A stretch of DNA of 64,000 nucleotides from Nageia nagi (Eukaryota; Pinophyta). The translations under genes and the position numbers were made by a program. The stretch spans positions 214,334,001-214,398,000 of the forward strand of contig JBITNC010000001.1 of NCBI GenBank assembly GCA_050084985.1, written 5' to 3'. Shown here piece after piece: positions 11,042-23,269 of this stretch. Below the pieces are notes generated by a model. It was not told the DNA's origin. It saw nothing but the letters and a program-made list of their open reading frames with translations, and made no database searches. Position 1 is the first letter of the stretch. Each line of letters opens with the position of its first letter.

Positions 11042-11357
11042 TTATTTCTTCTTTAGGGCTCTCTTATCTTTCAAGTCCTCATGATAGGATTCATAATATA
11101 TTATATTTGTGTTTATTTTACTACGGTTATCATTATATTTGAAATCTCCATGATAAGATTCATCATCAAAAAAATTGGTTTCAATAGCCAAAGGGACACT
11201 ATCTTTATTTAACCTAGCACTTTTTCTTATTGATGTTATGCCTTTCCAAGATTTTATTTTTCTTTTAGTTGGTTTAAGCTTTGATTGATTTAATAATAAA
11301 AGATCTAATGAATTGTTCATATTTTTAGAAGTTAAGAGTTTATGTTGGGTCACCAAA
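11042..11357 (-). pseudogene. Leader ORF upstream of gag in element B
   Basis: An open minus-strand frame of about 100 codons lies between the LTR and gag. It is lysine-rich at its start (KPTKRKIKSWKG, then RKSARLNKDS) and acidic at its end (DDESYHGDF). It may be the N-terminal end of the gag polyprotein, since element F has a comparable extension, or chance. It extends into the LTR, so the first codons are unlikely to be real. No domain recognised. Confidence 0.4.
11340..11357 (-). other. Candidate primer binding site of element B
   Basis: The minus strand reads TTTGGTGACCCAACAT directly at the LTR end. It matches the equivalent site of element A, but the primer tRNA is not identified. Confidence 0.5.
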
Positions 11358-12153
11358 TGTTTACAAATATTTTGAACATGCAAATAAATAAATAATTACA
11401 AAACCTAAAATACCTATTTCAAGCTATGAATAGCAATTTAGACCATATAGACAAATAGATGAAGAACATAACCACTTAGAATTAGGATAGAAATACTAAT
11501 AAAGAATTATAATTTGTATACTTACCTTATAAAGCATACCTAACACTAAATAATGATGATATGTTTGATATGTGGATGATAGAGAAATTCTACTCTAGAA
11601 GCTATAACCTAAAATGCAACAAAAAGAGGATCGTAGGTGGTCTATATGTTGTATAGGAGGATCACTAATGGTGTATTTGGTATTAATAAGGAGCATTTAT
11701 GACCTTATTTAGAGTGCTCTTTACTTTCAAATCAAGTTAGTAACTTTCATATAGATTTTTTAATCAAGGATATAATATCCAAATAAATTGTTAGTGTTAG
11801 AATAGCTTACATAAGAAAGTACATAGACCATAACCTTGAATGACAACATCAAAATACACCTAAAGCATTACCACCACCAATAATAGATATAGGATCATGT
11901 ATATCCTTGATGTGGACTTACTATTAGATCCTATTTATATAGATAATAATATGACCTACTCATTAGGTTTATGTGTACCTACATAAATAGGGTTAGTCCA
12001 TAATACATAATGATATTTAAGAAAATTATTGATGTTATGATTATATTTAAGGTAAACATTGATATAATTAAATTAATTAATCTAGGTGTGTATTAGTGCA
12101 AGCAAATGTATTTATTTAAATGCATAAATAAATTTTATGTGATAACACATGCA
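11358..12153 (-). repeat. LTR of element B
   Basis: About 796 bp with TG at 11358 and CA at 12153, aligning throughout with the LTR of element A. On the minus strand a TATA-like CTATATAAATAGG lies at about 11930-11943, at the same relative place as in A. It is a 5' LTR by its position next to gag. Confidence 0.85.
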
Positions 12154-12175
12154 ATAAAGAAAATATATATACCAT

Positions 12176-13142
12176 CGATTTCAACGAGGGGTTTCCATAA
12201 AAATATACACTATAGGTAATGGATCATCTTATCTAATGGTAGTTGGAATTTTTATGTAAATCTACTATAGGTTCCATGGGATGATCCTTGGTCCAATACA
12301 TAGGTCAATCCTTTAGCTAGATCATGGGCCTATCCTTATGCTAGATAATAGGTTGGTCCTTAGGCTAAACCATAAGGACCTTCCTTGGGTTGGTTCATGG
12401 GATGGACCATGGGTTGGTCCTTGGGCCCATTCATCGATCAACCACATTATTGAACCATGGGCATCATGATTAAATCATGTATCATTGAGTCTAAAATGGG
12501 GAACCTTTATCTAATGGTATATAAGGTTTTTTACCTAATTATACTATAGGTACCATGGGAAGGTCCACAAACTAATCCATGGGTTGATGCATAGGTTGGT
12601 CTATGGGCCTGTATAGGCCTAACCATGGATTGGTCTATGGCCTAGATCATGGACTAATCCATGGGCTCACCCACATGCTAATCAATTAGCCTATATATAG
12701 GATGATATATAGGCCAACCAATGTGCCCATTAGGCTAAACCATATACTAGTCTATGCGATGACCCATAGGTTAGTCCATGAGTTGGTCTTGATAAATTTG
12801 TAGACCATTCCACAAGCTAATTCATAGGGTGATCCAATCCTAATCATGGGATAGTGCATATGCTAGGTCTAGGCTAATTTATGAGCTAAGAAATGGGATA
12901 GTCAATGGATTGATCCATGGGCTTGTCCATGGGCTCTAAAAAAATATATGCCATGGCTAATGGATCCCTTTAACCATTTGTAAATAGTATTTTTTAGCTA
13001 AAAATAATATATAGCACCAATATGGTTAAGCTTGATAATAGGCTAATTCATGACTCTATCTATGGGAAGGTATATGGGCTATTACATGGGAATACCTATG
13101 GGCCATGTCCAAGTTAGTTCATGGGCCAATACATGGGCTAGT
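12176..13142. repeat. 12-bp satellite array, left block
   Basis: Degenerate 12-mers of the form GGGTTGGTCCAT and GGGCTAGTCCAT. Three copies of the longer spacer (near 12199-12275, 12505-12560 and 12945-13020) contain TAATGG followed by TTTTTTACCTAA-like and ACTATAGGT-like blocks. The array breaks exactly at the start of the element E LTR (13143) and resumes after E at 48678, so it was one array before E inserted. Confidence 0.9.
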
Positions 13143-14066
13143 TGATGAACCCTAAGATTATCTTTGTTTTGATTATATATTATGCATAATTTTATTACTA
13201 TAGATGCCATTAAAATTTATAATGATGTTTAAAACTATTAATTACCCATGTTTTGATAATAAAATAAATACTTTATCTAAATTTGACTAAATTCATATTT
13301 TCATGGATATTTATGTGTCTAATTACAATATTCTATAATAATTTTTGTTTGAATGAGTTAATATGATTATGGTATTGGAGTTACCCTTTTAAATAAGAGT
13401 GTTATTTTAAATAAATAAACTATTAAGGCTAATAATAAGAGAACAAGGGAGCTCTAGAATAAGGATATCCATAATAAGGAAGCTCTAGAATATTAATTTC
13501 TAAGATCATCAACATAATTTATCATAGGATCTAGTCAAATCTAGATAATACCAAGTCCAAAAGAGGTGAACCATGTGAGACATTACCATTTAACACTCAC
13601 CATGCTATCAGGAAGTACTAAATATGTGAAATAAGATAAACATAAAGAGTATAGCTTACCCAAATGATCCCAACATGGAGGAAATCATGCCTAAATATGT
13701 GAATGTAAGCTACAAATAGGAAGTACTAAGTTGGTAGTGGATGTTCATTGTTATAATTGATATTTCATGAATTGTAGTAACATAGATTAGATTTTTTCAA
13801 GATAGAATAAATGTGTATTTTCATGGGATAGGATTTGACTAGATTAAGATGGTTCAATAGGTATATTTAGTATATTATTATTGATTAATTATAATAAAAA
13901 GGTAACCTCACAATTATAGTAATTTAGCTAGAGAAGATGACATATGTTTTAAGAGAGAAATTTTTAATACAAGCAAGAATTTAATTTCAAGATTTTGAGT
14001 TTCCATCAGATACTTCTACCAAATGAGTTAGGTCCCACTCTACCTAGTAGAATATCTCCCTTTTAT
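13143..14066 (+). repeat. 5' LTR of element E, first part
   Basis: Starts TGATGAACCC, matching TGCTAAACCC at the start of the 3' LTR (47488). It aligns with 47488-48410 throughout and is interrupted by element I after CTCCCTTTTAT. Confidence 0.92.
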
Positions 14067-15139
14067 TGTAATATCCCCAAAACTCACAAAATGTGATTTT
14101 TGTTAAAGTGTAATATTCCAAAGTTAAAATATCACTACTTAGGAATTTTTATATATTTTTATATTTTTCTATCTAGCTCAATTCAAATTGGATCTACAAA
14201 TTGAACAAGAAATAGAGCTAGAAATGAATTTTATTCTTCAAGAGCTGGGACATCCCAAATGGACAAGTACAATACTCAAGGAAAAATACCCAAATGCTTA
14301 AAAAGGGGGATGTTTACCCTCACAAGGTAGATTTGGATGATCTGGCCCTGCAAGTTCTTCAATCTCTTCTCCCCAATGCTAGATGAGCCTTCTCACACTA
14401 ATTCAGTTGGTCTAGATCTAGGATGTGCCTCCTCACACTAATTTGGTAGGTTAGATCTAGATCTAGAATATAGCTACATTGGCTAGATCTGGATCTACCC
14501 CATTGGTTGGATCTAGATCAAGGATGGAATAGTTCCACTACACTGGCTTGAACTATTCCAGTAACTCCAAATCATTGGCTCAAGCTATTATCCTAGCTAA
14601 GGTAAGAACTCCTCCACATTGGCTCAAGCTCTCCCACTAAGCTAGCTAGAAAGCTACAACTTCACTAGCTGCTAACCCCCAAAAAGAGATAAACTTTGAT
14701 GATCTTCAAGCATGCCCTAAATGATGCATCCCATCTCCTTTTATAACAAGATCTCTCATACCTTGGAATCACCCAAAGTACAACATCCCTCTTCTAGTGT
14801 CTCAAGATGACAAATTAAATCATCTAGAGACCTAGGAAGCCCAACATCCCACAATGGTTGCCTAGAGATGCCAAATTACAAGATAAATGGCTCATAAATG
14901 CAATGTACCATTATGAGAGAGTAATATTGCATTAATTACAAATAATTAAGCTAGATTAATTAAATAAAATCCAAGGGTGAGTGCCTTAAGGGTCTCTTTA
15001 GCCTTGGTTATAGAAATAAATGCAAAATATTAATAAAATACTCCTAAATTAATTTATTTTTGGTTTCTCCTCCTTTTCCATGAACATCACACTCTAAGAG
15101 GAGAGAAAATGGACATTTTACAAATTTGGGGACATTACA
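14067..15139 (-). repeat. 3' LTR of element I
   Basis: Begins TGTAATATCCCC and ends GGGGACATTACA, a 12-bp terminal inverted repeat with one mismatch. About 1073 bp, matching 17586-18650 with few substitutions and short indels. A TATA-like TATAAAAGG reads on the minus strand at 14745-14737. Confidence 0.95.
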
Positions 15140-15153
15140 AGTCTCCCCTTCCT
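15140..15153 (-). other. Polypurine tract of element I
   Basis: The minus strand reads AGGAAGGGGAGACT directly before the 3' LTR start (TGTAAT). This is the expected site of plus-strand DNA priming. Confidence 0.75.
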
Positions 15154-15835
15154 AAATTGCTTATCCCCAAGCAACTTAAGATAAATTGGCCCTTCTCTTT
15201 CCCATCCTAAAAAGCTGTAATGTGAATGAAATAATAAGGAGAAAGAGTTTCAATTTTCAACTGCAAGTTATGGCCAAAATGTCTACCTTCATAGCTCCAC
15301 AACACAACATCCAAGTCCTAAATGAAATCAAGGAGTGCTAGTGGGTTATCTTCTATCCAAGACTGCATCACATGATGGGAGGGAGAATCTACAATTTTAG
15401 TGAGCATGAATACATTTGTCCCAACATCCCAATGGTCTAAGTGGCTGAATGGTTCACAAGGAAAAGTATGATGAAGTAATACCAAATCTCCAATCCCTCT
15501 ATTTCTCATTTTAAGCAAGATGATGGACAATTTGTCCCAAAAACTTTTGTAGCAATATACTTGTAATAGGGACATATATGCCAAAGAGAAGTAAATCTAA
15601 CCAGCAAGTATTATCACTTGTTTCCAATCTTTAATCAACCTCTAACTTATTATCTAGAAAAAGAACACTCTTAACCAATTCATTAGTGGTTGAGTAAATG
15701 TGGGCATGTTACCTTGGGATTGGGTGACATCTTGTAGGGTAGTTCTATTTGGGATGTGAGGAATGATTCAATGTTACTACTTTGGATCTTCTATTACTTC
15801 AATTGATGGGCTTGTGAAGTGGCCCTATTGCTACC
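15154..15835 (-). other. Unassigned internal segment of element I
   Basis: Sits where pol should begin. A minus-strand frame of 88 codons (15584-15318) is open but resembles no RT, RNase H or integrase block I know. It may be the far C-terminal tail of pol left by a deletion, or unrelated sequence. Confidence 0.45.
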
Positions 15836-16180
15836 CTACAATCCTCTCATGATGACCTCCTTTCCATATGCCAGAAACTTCATTTCCAAGGTATCATAAT
15901 TTGTACTAATCTCCCCCAAAGTTTTTAGCCATTGAATTCCAAAGACCATGTGTAAGGTTCCTCCCATGGGATATACATAGAAATCACTTCTCATGGAGTA
16001 ATTGTTGGTCTCAACTAAAAGTTGTCTAATCACCTTATTGCAAAATGAGATCTAGCTGTTAGCATTAGCCACATTGAATCCTTCAAAAACATCCATCCTT
16101 ACTCCTTTCTCAGTAGCAAACAAAGCATCAATGAAGTTGTGAGATGCCCCTCCATCGATAAGAATAGTCACTTATTCTCC
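15836..16180 (-). pseudogene. Element I aspartic protease
   Basis: The minus strand contains ILIDGGASHNFID near 16175-16139, the retropepsin active-site block (usually DSGATHNF). The open stretch 16033-15836 follows with DFYVYPMGGTLHMVFGIQWL and STNYDTLEMKF, standard C-terminal blocks of the RVP_2-type protease found in chromovirus-like Ty3/Gypsy elements. It would process the Gag polyprotein. One or two breaks separate the parts, and RT does not follow. Confidence 0.85.
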
Positions 16181-17460
16181 TAGAGCTCTTCCTTGAATGT
16201 GCAATGTGGGGCAATGGGGTGCTCCACTAATGGTGGCTAAGGTGCTATGAGTGGAAAACTCTTCCATAAATTCTAAAATGCTCCATAGATCTGATTCAGG
16301 TTCCTCCATCTCCACTACCTCTACATAACTAAGCTGCACCTTTCCATTGTAGTGATGGCCTGGCTCCCATGATCCTCTATAGACAAAGCACATTTTCCTT
16401 CTTCTCATTTTAGAACATGAGATCTCTCGATCCCTCTATGTTTGCTCCAATGGCCATGTATTTCTCCTTGGTGGAGACATGAGCCTTCCTTAGCTCCCAT
16501 TCATTTTACTTGTTGGCACAATTTGTTATTGGGGTGGCTATGTCCTTTCTTGATTACTCTTTCCTTGGATCAAACTGGTTGATTCAAGTGTTATGGCCCT
16601 TCTGATTACCTCATCAAGATTTTTTGGTTCAAATGCTTTAACAAATGCTTTGATATTTTCATTCAAACCCTCCATGAACATAGCCATCTTTCTAGCTTTT
16701 GATAGATATAAAACCATAACAAAAACATTCATAATACATATTCTTCAACTATACCTTTCTATTGGATCTTGGTGAGCTCATGGAAGTAACTTTCTTTAGT
16801 CTTATTTTCAAAACATTCCAGCAACCTTTGGTAAAATTCATCAAAAGTTAAGATCTAGTCATGCCCTAATGTTTTCAATCCATGGTGCCACCACTCATAA
16901 GCTTTTCCCTTCAAGGAGAGTGTGGTAAAACATATGGCCTCATCTTCTACCATGGAATTGAAAGACAAGTACATTTGGAGCTGGTGAATCCATCCTCTTG
17001 CCAAGATCCCCACACCTCCATAAAATTTCTCTAATTTGATCTTTTGCAATGGCTCCTTAAAGATAGGTGCGTGTCCTCCTTGTCCTCCCTCCAATTTTCC
17101 ATAAAATTCTTGGAAAGATATGATGTTTTTGTACTCTACTAGTTTGGCCATGTACTCATAAAACAATTGGTCGAGCCTCTCCTGATGTCTTCGATAGATC
17201 TCCTTCAGATCTTCCTCTTTTTTGAAAAGAGGCTTAGGTGGAATAGGTATAGACTTCTAGTAATGAGATCTAGCCCTAGATGAGCTCTCTCCTTGGCCAT
17301 TTCTATTCTTCCAGTTAGGTGTTAGAGTCTAGTTCCCTCTTTGGGATGTGAGTATCTGTAATTGCTCCATCATCTTCCTTAATGCATCTAGGATGGCTAT
17401 GTTGGAATTGACCATGTTCCCTTATTTGGCTTCCTCCCACTCTTTAGATCCCTCCAAATC
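16172..17460 (-). pseudogene. Element I gag with zinc knuckle
   Basis: Minus-strand order: helical N-terminus (about 17440-17170, with EDLKEIYRRHQERLDQ); the gag core at 17166-16855 (IKLEKFYGGVGILARGWIHQ, then AYEWWHHG); a C-terminal gag segment at 16732-16538 (ARKMAMFMEGLNENIKAF); and a zinc-knuckle region at 16408-16340 (RRRKMCFVYRGSWEPGHHY), where family members have CFxCxxxWxPGHxC. Two of the metal-binding cysteines now read tyrosine (TGT to TAT), again a G-to-A change. Frames are broken between the blocks. Confidence 0.85.
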
Positions 17461-17572
17461 TATTACATATCTCCCCTCCAAGCTTAGCTAGTAATCAAGA
17501 TCACTTCTTCCTCTTAAGTAGTAATTATGGATCTTGGGTAGGATGAGCTAATACAGGCTGGTAGGAAAACTA

Positions 17573-17584
17573 GCTTTGATACCA
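17573..17584 (-). other. Initiator-Met primer binding site of element I
   Basis: The minus strand reads TGGTATCAAAGC, one base from the LTR end. The standard site is TGGTATCAGAGC, so only one base has changed. Confidence 0.9.
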
Positions 17585-17585
17585 C

Positions 17586-18650
17586 TGTAATATCCCTAAA
17601 ACTCACAAAATGTAATTTTTGTTGAAGTGTAATATTCCAAAGTTGAAATATCACTACTTAGGAATTTTTATATATTTTTCTATCTAGCTCAATTCAAATT
17701 AGATCTGTAAATTGAACAAGAAATAGAACTAGAAATGAATTTTATTCTTCAAGAGCTAGGACATCCCAAATGGACAAGTACAATACTCAAGGAAAAATAC
17801 CCAAATGCTTAAGAAGGGGGATGTTTACCCTCACAAGGTAGATTTGGATGATCTGGCCTTGTAAGTTCTTCAATCTCTTCTCCCCAATGCTAGATGAGCC
17901 TCCTCACACTGATTCAATTGGTCTAGATCTAGGATGTGCCTCCTCACACTAATTTGGTAGGTTAGATCTAGATCTAGAATATGGCCACACTGGCTAGATC
18001 TGGATCTACCCCATTGGCTGGATCTAGATCAAGGATGGAATAGTTCCACCACATTGGCTTGAACTATTCTAGTAACTCCACATCATTAGCTTGATCTACT
18101 ATCCTAACTTAGGTAAGAACTCCTCCACATTGGCTCAAGCTCTCCCACTAAGCTAGCTAGAAAGCTGTAACTTCACTAGCTGTTAACCCCCAAAAAGAGA
18201 TAAACTTTGATGATCTTTAAGCATGCCCCAAATGATGCATCCCATCTCCTTTTATAACAAGATCTCTCATACCTTGGAATCACCCAAAGTACAACATCCC
18301 TCTTCTGGTGTCTTAGGATGACAAATTAAATCATCTAGGGACCTAGGAAGCTCAACATCCCACAATGGTTGCCTAGAGATGCCAAATTACAAGATCAATG
18401 GCTCATAAATACAACATCCCATTATGAGAGACTAATATTGCATTAATTACAAATAATTGAGCTAGATTAATTAAATAAAATCCAAGGGTGAGTGCCTCAA
18501 GGGTCTCTTTAGCCTTGGTTACAGAAATAAATGCAAAATATTAATAAAATACTCCTAAATTAATTTATTTTTGATTTCTCCTCCTTTTCCATGAACGTCA
18601 CACTCCAAGAGGAGAGAAAGTGGACATTTTACAAATTTGGGGACATTACA
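17586..18650 (-). repeat. 5' LTR of element I
   Basis: About 1065 bp, same ends and content as the left copy. On the minus strand TATAAAAGG lies at 18256-18248, at the matching place. It is the 5' LTR because the primer site lies beside it. Confidence 0.95.
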
Positions 18651-18921
18651 TTTACTTTTTCCTTCAATTATATGAATGTAATTTAATCTTATAAATGTAT
18701 ATTTTAGAGTGTGTTTCAGATATTCTTATGTGGTGTGAAGTTACATCTTATTGATTTAAAAGTAGATTCATTTCTTTTAGCATTAGATTTATGTTTTTCA
18801 TTTTGTAAAATATTTTCAATTTAGTTAATGTCTCAATCTCTTGGATATAGAATCCAATAATAAATAACCTATAATACTATCCTATATTTGAAAAACTAAA
18901 TGATGAATTGGTGACTTATCA
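18651..18921 (+). repeat. 5' LTR of element E, second part
   Basis: Resumes with TTTAC (target duplication of element I) and matches 48411-48677 of the 3' LTR, ending CTTATCA at 18921. The reassembled 5' LTR is 1190 bp, equal to the 3' LTR. Confidence 0.92.
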
Positions 18922-18925
18922 TTTT

Positions 18926-18944
18926 TGGCATCATTATTGGGGAC
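18926..18944 (+). other. tRNA-Asp-type primer binding site of element E
   Basis: TGGCATCATTATTGGGGAC lies 4 bases after the LTR. Against TGGCGCCGTTGCCGGGGA all six differences within the site are C-to-T or G-to-A. Confidence 0.88.
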
Positions 18945-19439
18945 TATTTTCTATATTATATCTAATGAAAGGAAACTAAATCCTACAAAATTAGAGTACC
19001 AACTCATTTGAGCTAATTGGTCCCTAAGTATTGGAAAAGGTAGAAGCTCATTATATATAAAAGGAATAGTTAGTGTTGATTGATCTATTACCAATATTCT
19101 AAAGGAAGACTATTATTACTAGTACCATTTGAAAGATATGTATAACCATGTTTCCACATTCTAGATAACCAAAATAGAATAAATATTGAAAGTGATCCTA
19201 TGATAATATTTTGATTTCATGTGGTGATTCTATTAGGCATATATTGATTTATCTTCATATCCTTTTGGTTTGGATTATTGTATCATTATGTGGTCTAATC
19301 TAGTAGGCTCTCTTGAGAATATCAGGAAAACTACCTCAAGGATTGAGTAGGAATTTTTATATTTGTAATGTGTTTTTATGTATAAATAGATATAGAGATA
19401 GAGCCATCAAAAGATTTATAAGTATTAGCACTAGAGGTG

Positions 19440-20900
19440 TTTCTAGGGGAGGTTGAACTTCAAAACCACCACCCCCCAAAAGGAAGACTAGTTCATGTCA
19501 TGGATCTAAATTGCAAGAGGCTCAAATTGAAGATTTTATTATAGATAATAGCCATAGATAGCAAGCTTAATCATCTAATATAGTGAATCAACCATAGTTT
19601 GAATAGGCCAATAACTCAAATTGAAAATATTTGTAATCATAATTCAAAGTTTAATCTTATATGAACATCAAAGACTAGTGTGAAATAATTAATTCTAAAT
19701 TTTTTTAAATCCATAGAGAACTCCTTACTTTTTCCTATCCAAATATCATCAAAATAAAGTGATTCTAAGGAAGAAAAGAAGCTCTAGGTTGACCATTCCA
19801 TATTAACCATAGCTACTCACCTTTTACTAAGGAAGAAAAAGAAGCTCTAGGTTGACCATTCCATATTGAGGAACATTTATGCTAATCCTCTCTTACAATT
19901 CAAAACCCCTATTTTAAATTCAACATCCCCTTCATCCTCCATAATGTGATAAGGTAGCCATAAAGGTACTATCAACTAGAATACCATAAGAAATTTTAGT
20001 TATCCCATTTGAATGCCTATTATTCCTATAGGAAATGATGCTCATATGAAAAATATTTCCCCTTTCATTTTTCCAAACTTTAGGGGATTATATATTGAGG
20101 ATCTTGACTAATTTCTATTTGAGTTCAAAATTCTTTAAAAAACCTATGACTATGAGTTGGATAACTAAAAGCTAAAGCTTTTTCCCTCTACCTTGAATGA
20201 AAATACAATGCATTAATTTATGGACATTTCCTTAAATTCTATTACATCATGGGTAGAAATAGACCAAGTTTTTCTTAAGAAATATCAAGAGTACTACAAA
20301 GTTAAGGATAGAAAGGATGAGTTATTTTGATTGAAGCATGATGAATCTGGAAGCCTTGAAGATTAATTAGATATAGTTTTGTTTATTCAAAAGTGATTTG
20401 GAACAACTTTTGACCAAAATTTGAGAAAAATATTTTTTTTTAAGGATTGGTAAAATCATATTTGGATGCTTTTAATTTAATGGGAAGAGGAAACATTCAC
20501 ACATTAAATCTAGATGACATTATTGAATTATGTACAAATTATTCAAGTACTATAACTCTTACCTAAAATATGAAGCAACTAAGCAAAAATTCTAGTTCCA
20601 TAAAAGAATTGATAAAGGAATTGGCCAATTTTAAAATAGACATCCTATGTGAGCTAAGTTAAAGGGAGTAGTAGATAAAGGGAAGGGATATTAGGACTCA
20701 TTAGCAACCTATTATCCTATATGGTGCAAAAATCATGCTTTACATGAGTGCCCCTTGAAAAAAATAGAAATTTATGGGTTATGTAATAGCAAGCATTTAA
20801 TAGATGATTGTAATCTTCTACCTATTACTCAGTTATCCATAGTAAATTTAGAAATGGATGTCAATTATTTAGACCAAATAAATAATTTTTAGGGTTATCA
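19440..20900 (+). pseudogene. Element E gag
   Basis: Gag of an Athila-like element. Readable blocks: FEFKIL with TYDYELDN near 20125-20165, KLKLFPSTLNENTMH near 20170-20215, FLKKYQEYYKVKDRKDELF near 20270-20330, then a zinc-knuckle-like tail CPLKKIEIYGLCNSKH followed by DDCNLLP near 20745-20825. The same blocks occur in element H. Stops are mainly TAG in place of glutamine, with several frameshifts. The upstream part (19440-19900) is low-complexity leader. Sequence from 20900 to 21271 is a poorly conserved gag tail, cut by element C. Confidence 0.8.
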
Positions 20901-21271
20901 AAATTAAATTAGGTGCAATCTTGGTGGAATATGCTTTATCCACCTTCGATGAATAATATGGATTGATCATAGTATGGACCATGGGGAGTGCCATTTCACT
21001 AGAATCAAGGTACTTATTATTAGAATCCATAATAATAGTAGTAGAATTTTCAACCAATAAGGAATCAAAACCAACAATCAATGTTATTTTCTCCTAATCA
21101 ATAAGGCCCTAATTAATATGCATATAAATAGCCTCCATTACTAGCCCAACTAGTCTTGAATACAAATCATAATAGGAAAGTGAATGCATAAGCCTATCAA
21201 GTAGATCAAGAAGGACCTATATCTATCAATGCTATTCAACTTTTATTGGGTAGGAAAATGTTAGAACCTAG

Positions 21272-21887
21272 TGTAGATACCTAAAAATGAATTATTATTT
21301 ATTAAATAAATCATTTTAAAGTATTAAGTAATGTATATTATAATGAGGGTTAAAAATATACCCAAGGTAATGTAATGGACCATTGTGTGATGTAAGAAGT
21401 ATCAAATATCAAAATAGATAATACAAATAATGTAAAAGAGGAAATGATATAAATAATCATAGAGGATTAAAATTTTGCTATAAAATAATATGAAAAGAAA
21501 TATAAAAGGGAATCAAAATATATAATAAAAGAAATACCAAAATATGTGATATCCTTTTACTTGACCAACAATAGTATTTTGTAACACCATTGATTCATTA
21601 TATCTATTATACCCTTCATTCAAATTTTGTATATTTCAATTTCTATGTCTAGATTTGCATCTTTCATGTAGCTTAAAATATGCTCTTAGGCCATTGGTTA
21701 CATATGTTTCTTATAGTTTATCATTATAATTGATGTATGATCCTTACTATTCCATGTGTATGTAGATCTTATGAATGTACATTATTATTCATATTTGTTT
21801 TATGCTATATTTATAATATATACTTAAATAATACATTTTATACAAATAGTACATCAATTTATATTTTATGCATTTTTTTAGTCTACA
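21272..21887 (+). repeat. 5' LTR of element C
   Basis: 616 bp, TGTAGATACC to AGTCTACA, with a perfect 6-bp inverted repeat TGTAGA/TCTACA. It matches 31271-31895. A TATA-like CTATAAAA is at 21478-21485 and is conserved in the other copy. Confidence 0.95.
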
Positions 21888-22159
21888 TTTTAGTAAACTT
21901 GATTATTTTGATTAATCTTTCCCTACTAGCAAGATCTTACAAGAATTGTTTGAAGAGTGTATGTTGTCAATTGTGTGTATAGACTATTTTTTAGGCCATT
22001 ATTGATTTAAAAATGATCCAAACATGGTATAAATAACTAAATTAATGGAATATATAAATATATAGGTGGCTTTGCTATAGAGTTTAAGTAGTAACTTATA
22101 GTTGGTTCCAAATATAGCAATTATTGCAAGGTTAACCAATCTTGAGAATAAAAAAAAAA

Positions 22160-23160
22160 TTAACAAAAAGAGGAAGATTATGATGGTGTCTTCACCTCAC
22201 CCTTTTTGGATGATATCTACAATTATCCCCTACCACTTGATCATAAGATCCTAAAGTTTAATATGTTTAGTGGTCAACAAGACCTAAAACAACATCTTAT
22301 CAACTTTTAGGAGTGCTTGTAGAAATTAGGATTGCATGAGAAATTGATGGTCAAATTTTTCTCAAGGAGTTTAAAAGATGATGCTAGTCAATGGTTCTAT
22401 AATTTTCTAAGAGAATCAATAGATTCATTCAATTCATTGGTAAAAGTGTACATCGATCAATATAAGCATAATGTTAAAGAGCAACTAATAGTTACAAAGT
22501 TATGTGCAATGTGCTAAGAAAATAGTGAAACCCTAGAGAAGTATATTCCAAATTTCAAAAAGTATGGCATTATATTCATATTAAATTGGATGAAAGTGAA
22601 ATTTATGGTATATTTAGAGATTTTATTTTGCCAATCATCAATCTACATGCTCCAACTTATAAGAATATTGGATTTGAGGTATTAGTAAAAAAATTATTAC
22701 AAAAAGAGAAAGTTTTACTTGAGTTAGTAGATTTCAAGTATACATATACGCCTTATAATAAGAAAAATCAAAGGATATACATAAAAAAAAAGGAAAAGAA
22801 AGTGAATATTGCTAATGTACCTACCTCTCCACCTAAATTGACAAGATCAACTATGGGAAGAGATAGAAGGTATACATTTTTAATTCAACCAAGGTTTATT
22901 ATAAAAGATATGATGAAAAGAGGTTTATTATAGCCATTAGAGAAAATAACATAAGATGATAGTCCTCCTATGGAAAAATCTAATACTTATTATACTTATC
23001 ATTAAAGAAGAGGTCATGCTCCAAATTTTTATAAAGCATTGGAGGAAGAAATTTTGGATCTCATTTCCCAAGGGAAATACTAAATTAATTAGAAAGATTT
23101 AGATTTGGAGGTAATAGTAAACATAATTTTCTTCAATAAAGAAGTTTATGTGAGATTAAT
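22160..23160 (+). pseudogene. Element C gag
   Basis: Opens near ILKFNMFSGQQDLKQHLINF (about 22250). Conserved gag blocks follow: SLKDDASQWFYNFLRESIDS at 22370-22430, YIDQYKHNVKEQL, and then, after a frameshift, 22586-22933, including LVKKLLQKEKVLLELVDFKY. The layout matches gag of element A, where the equivalent reads LLEKEKVLVKLG. No clear zinc knuckle is left; the segment near 22980-23060 where it should lie is decayed. Confidence 0.8.
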
Positions 23161-23269
23161 AAGGGGATGTTCAAGGCATATTCCAAATATGGTTACTACT
23201 AAACAAGTGTCCTATGTGATCTAAAATCTTATAGAATAATTGAACAATTAAAAATTACTCCTACAAAGA

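Larger units (their letters stand above)
9000..12153 (-). mobile_element. Element B: Tat-like Ty3/Gypsy retrotransposon, 5' part only
   Basis: Minus strand: LTR (12153-11358), candidate primer site, a leader ORF (about 11340-11042), then gag (about 10701-9230). No protease, RT, integrase or second LTR follows before the coiled-coil ORF and the 19-bp satellite, so the element is truncated on its 3' side. The LTR is the same family as that of element A. The right flank leads into the 12-bp satellite within about 25 bp. The left limit is approximate. Confidence 0.78.
14067..18650 (-). mobile_element. Element I: non-autonomous Ty3/Gypsy element with gag and protease only
   Basis: Two similar LTRs, 14067-15139 and 17586-18650, flank only about 2.45 kb of internal sequence. 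Target duplications are TTTAT and TTTAC (one C-to-T difference). Read on the minus strand: initiator-Met primer site next to the right LTR, gag, zinc knuckle, protease, about 700 bp of unassigned sequence, a polypurine tract, then the 3' LTR. There is no room for RT, RNase H or integrase, so it depended on another element. Its LTRs look more alike than those of E or G, and it lies inside the E LTR, so it is younger than E. Confidence 0.92.

Noticed and set aside
16593-16775. Plus-strand ORF
   Set aside because: Antisense of the element I gag frame, which has clear family residues.
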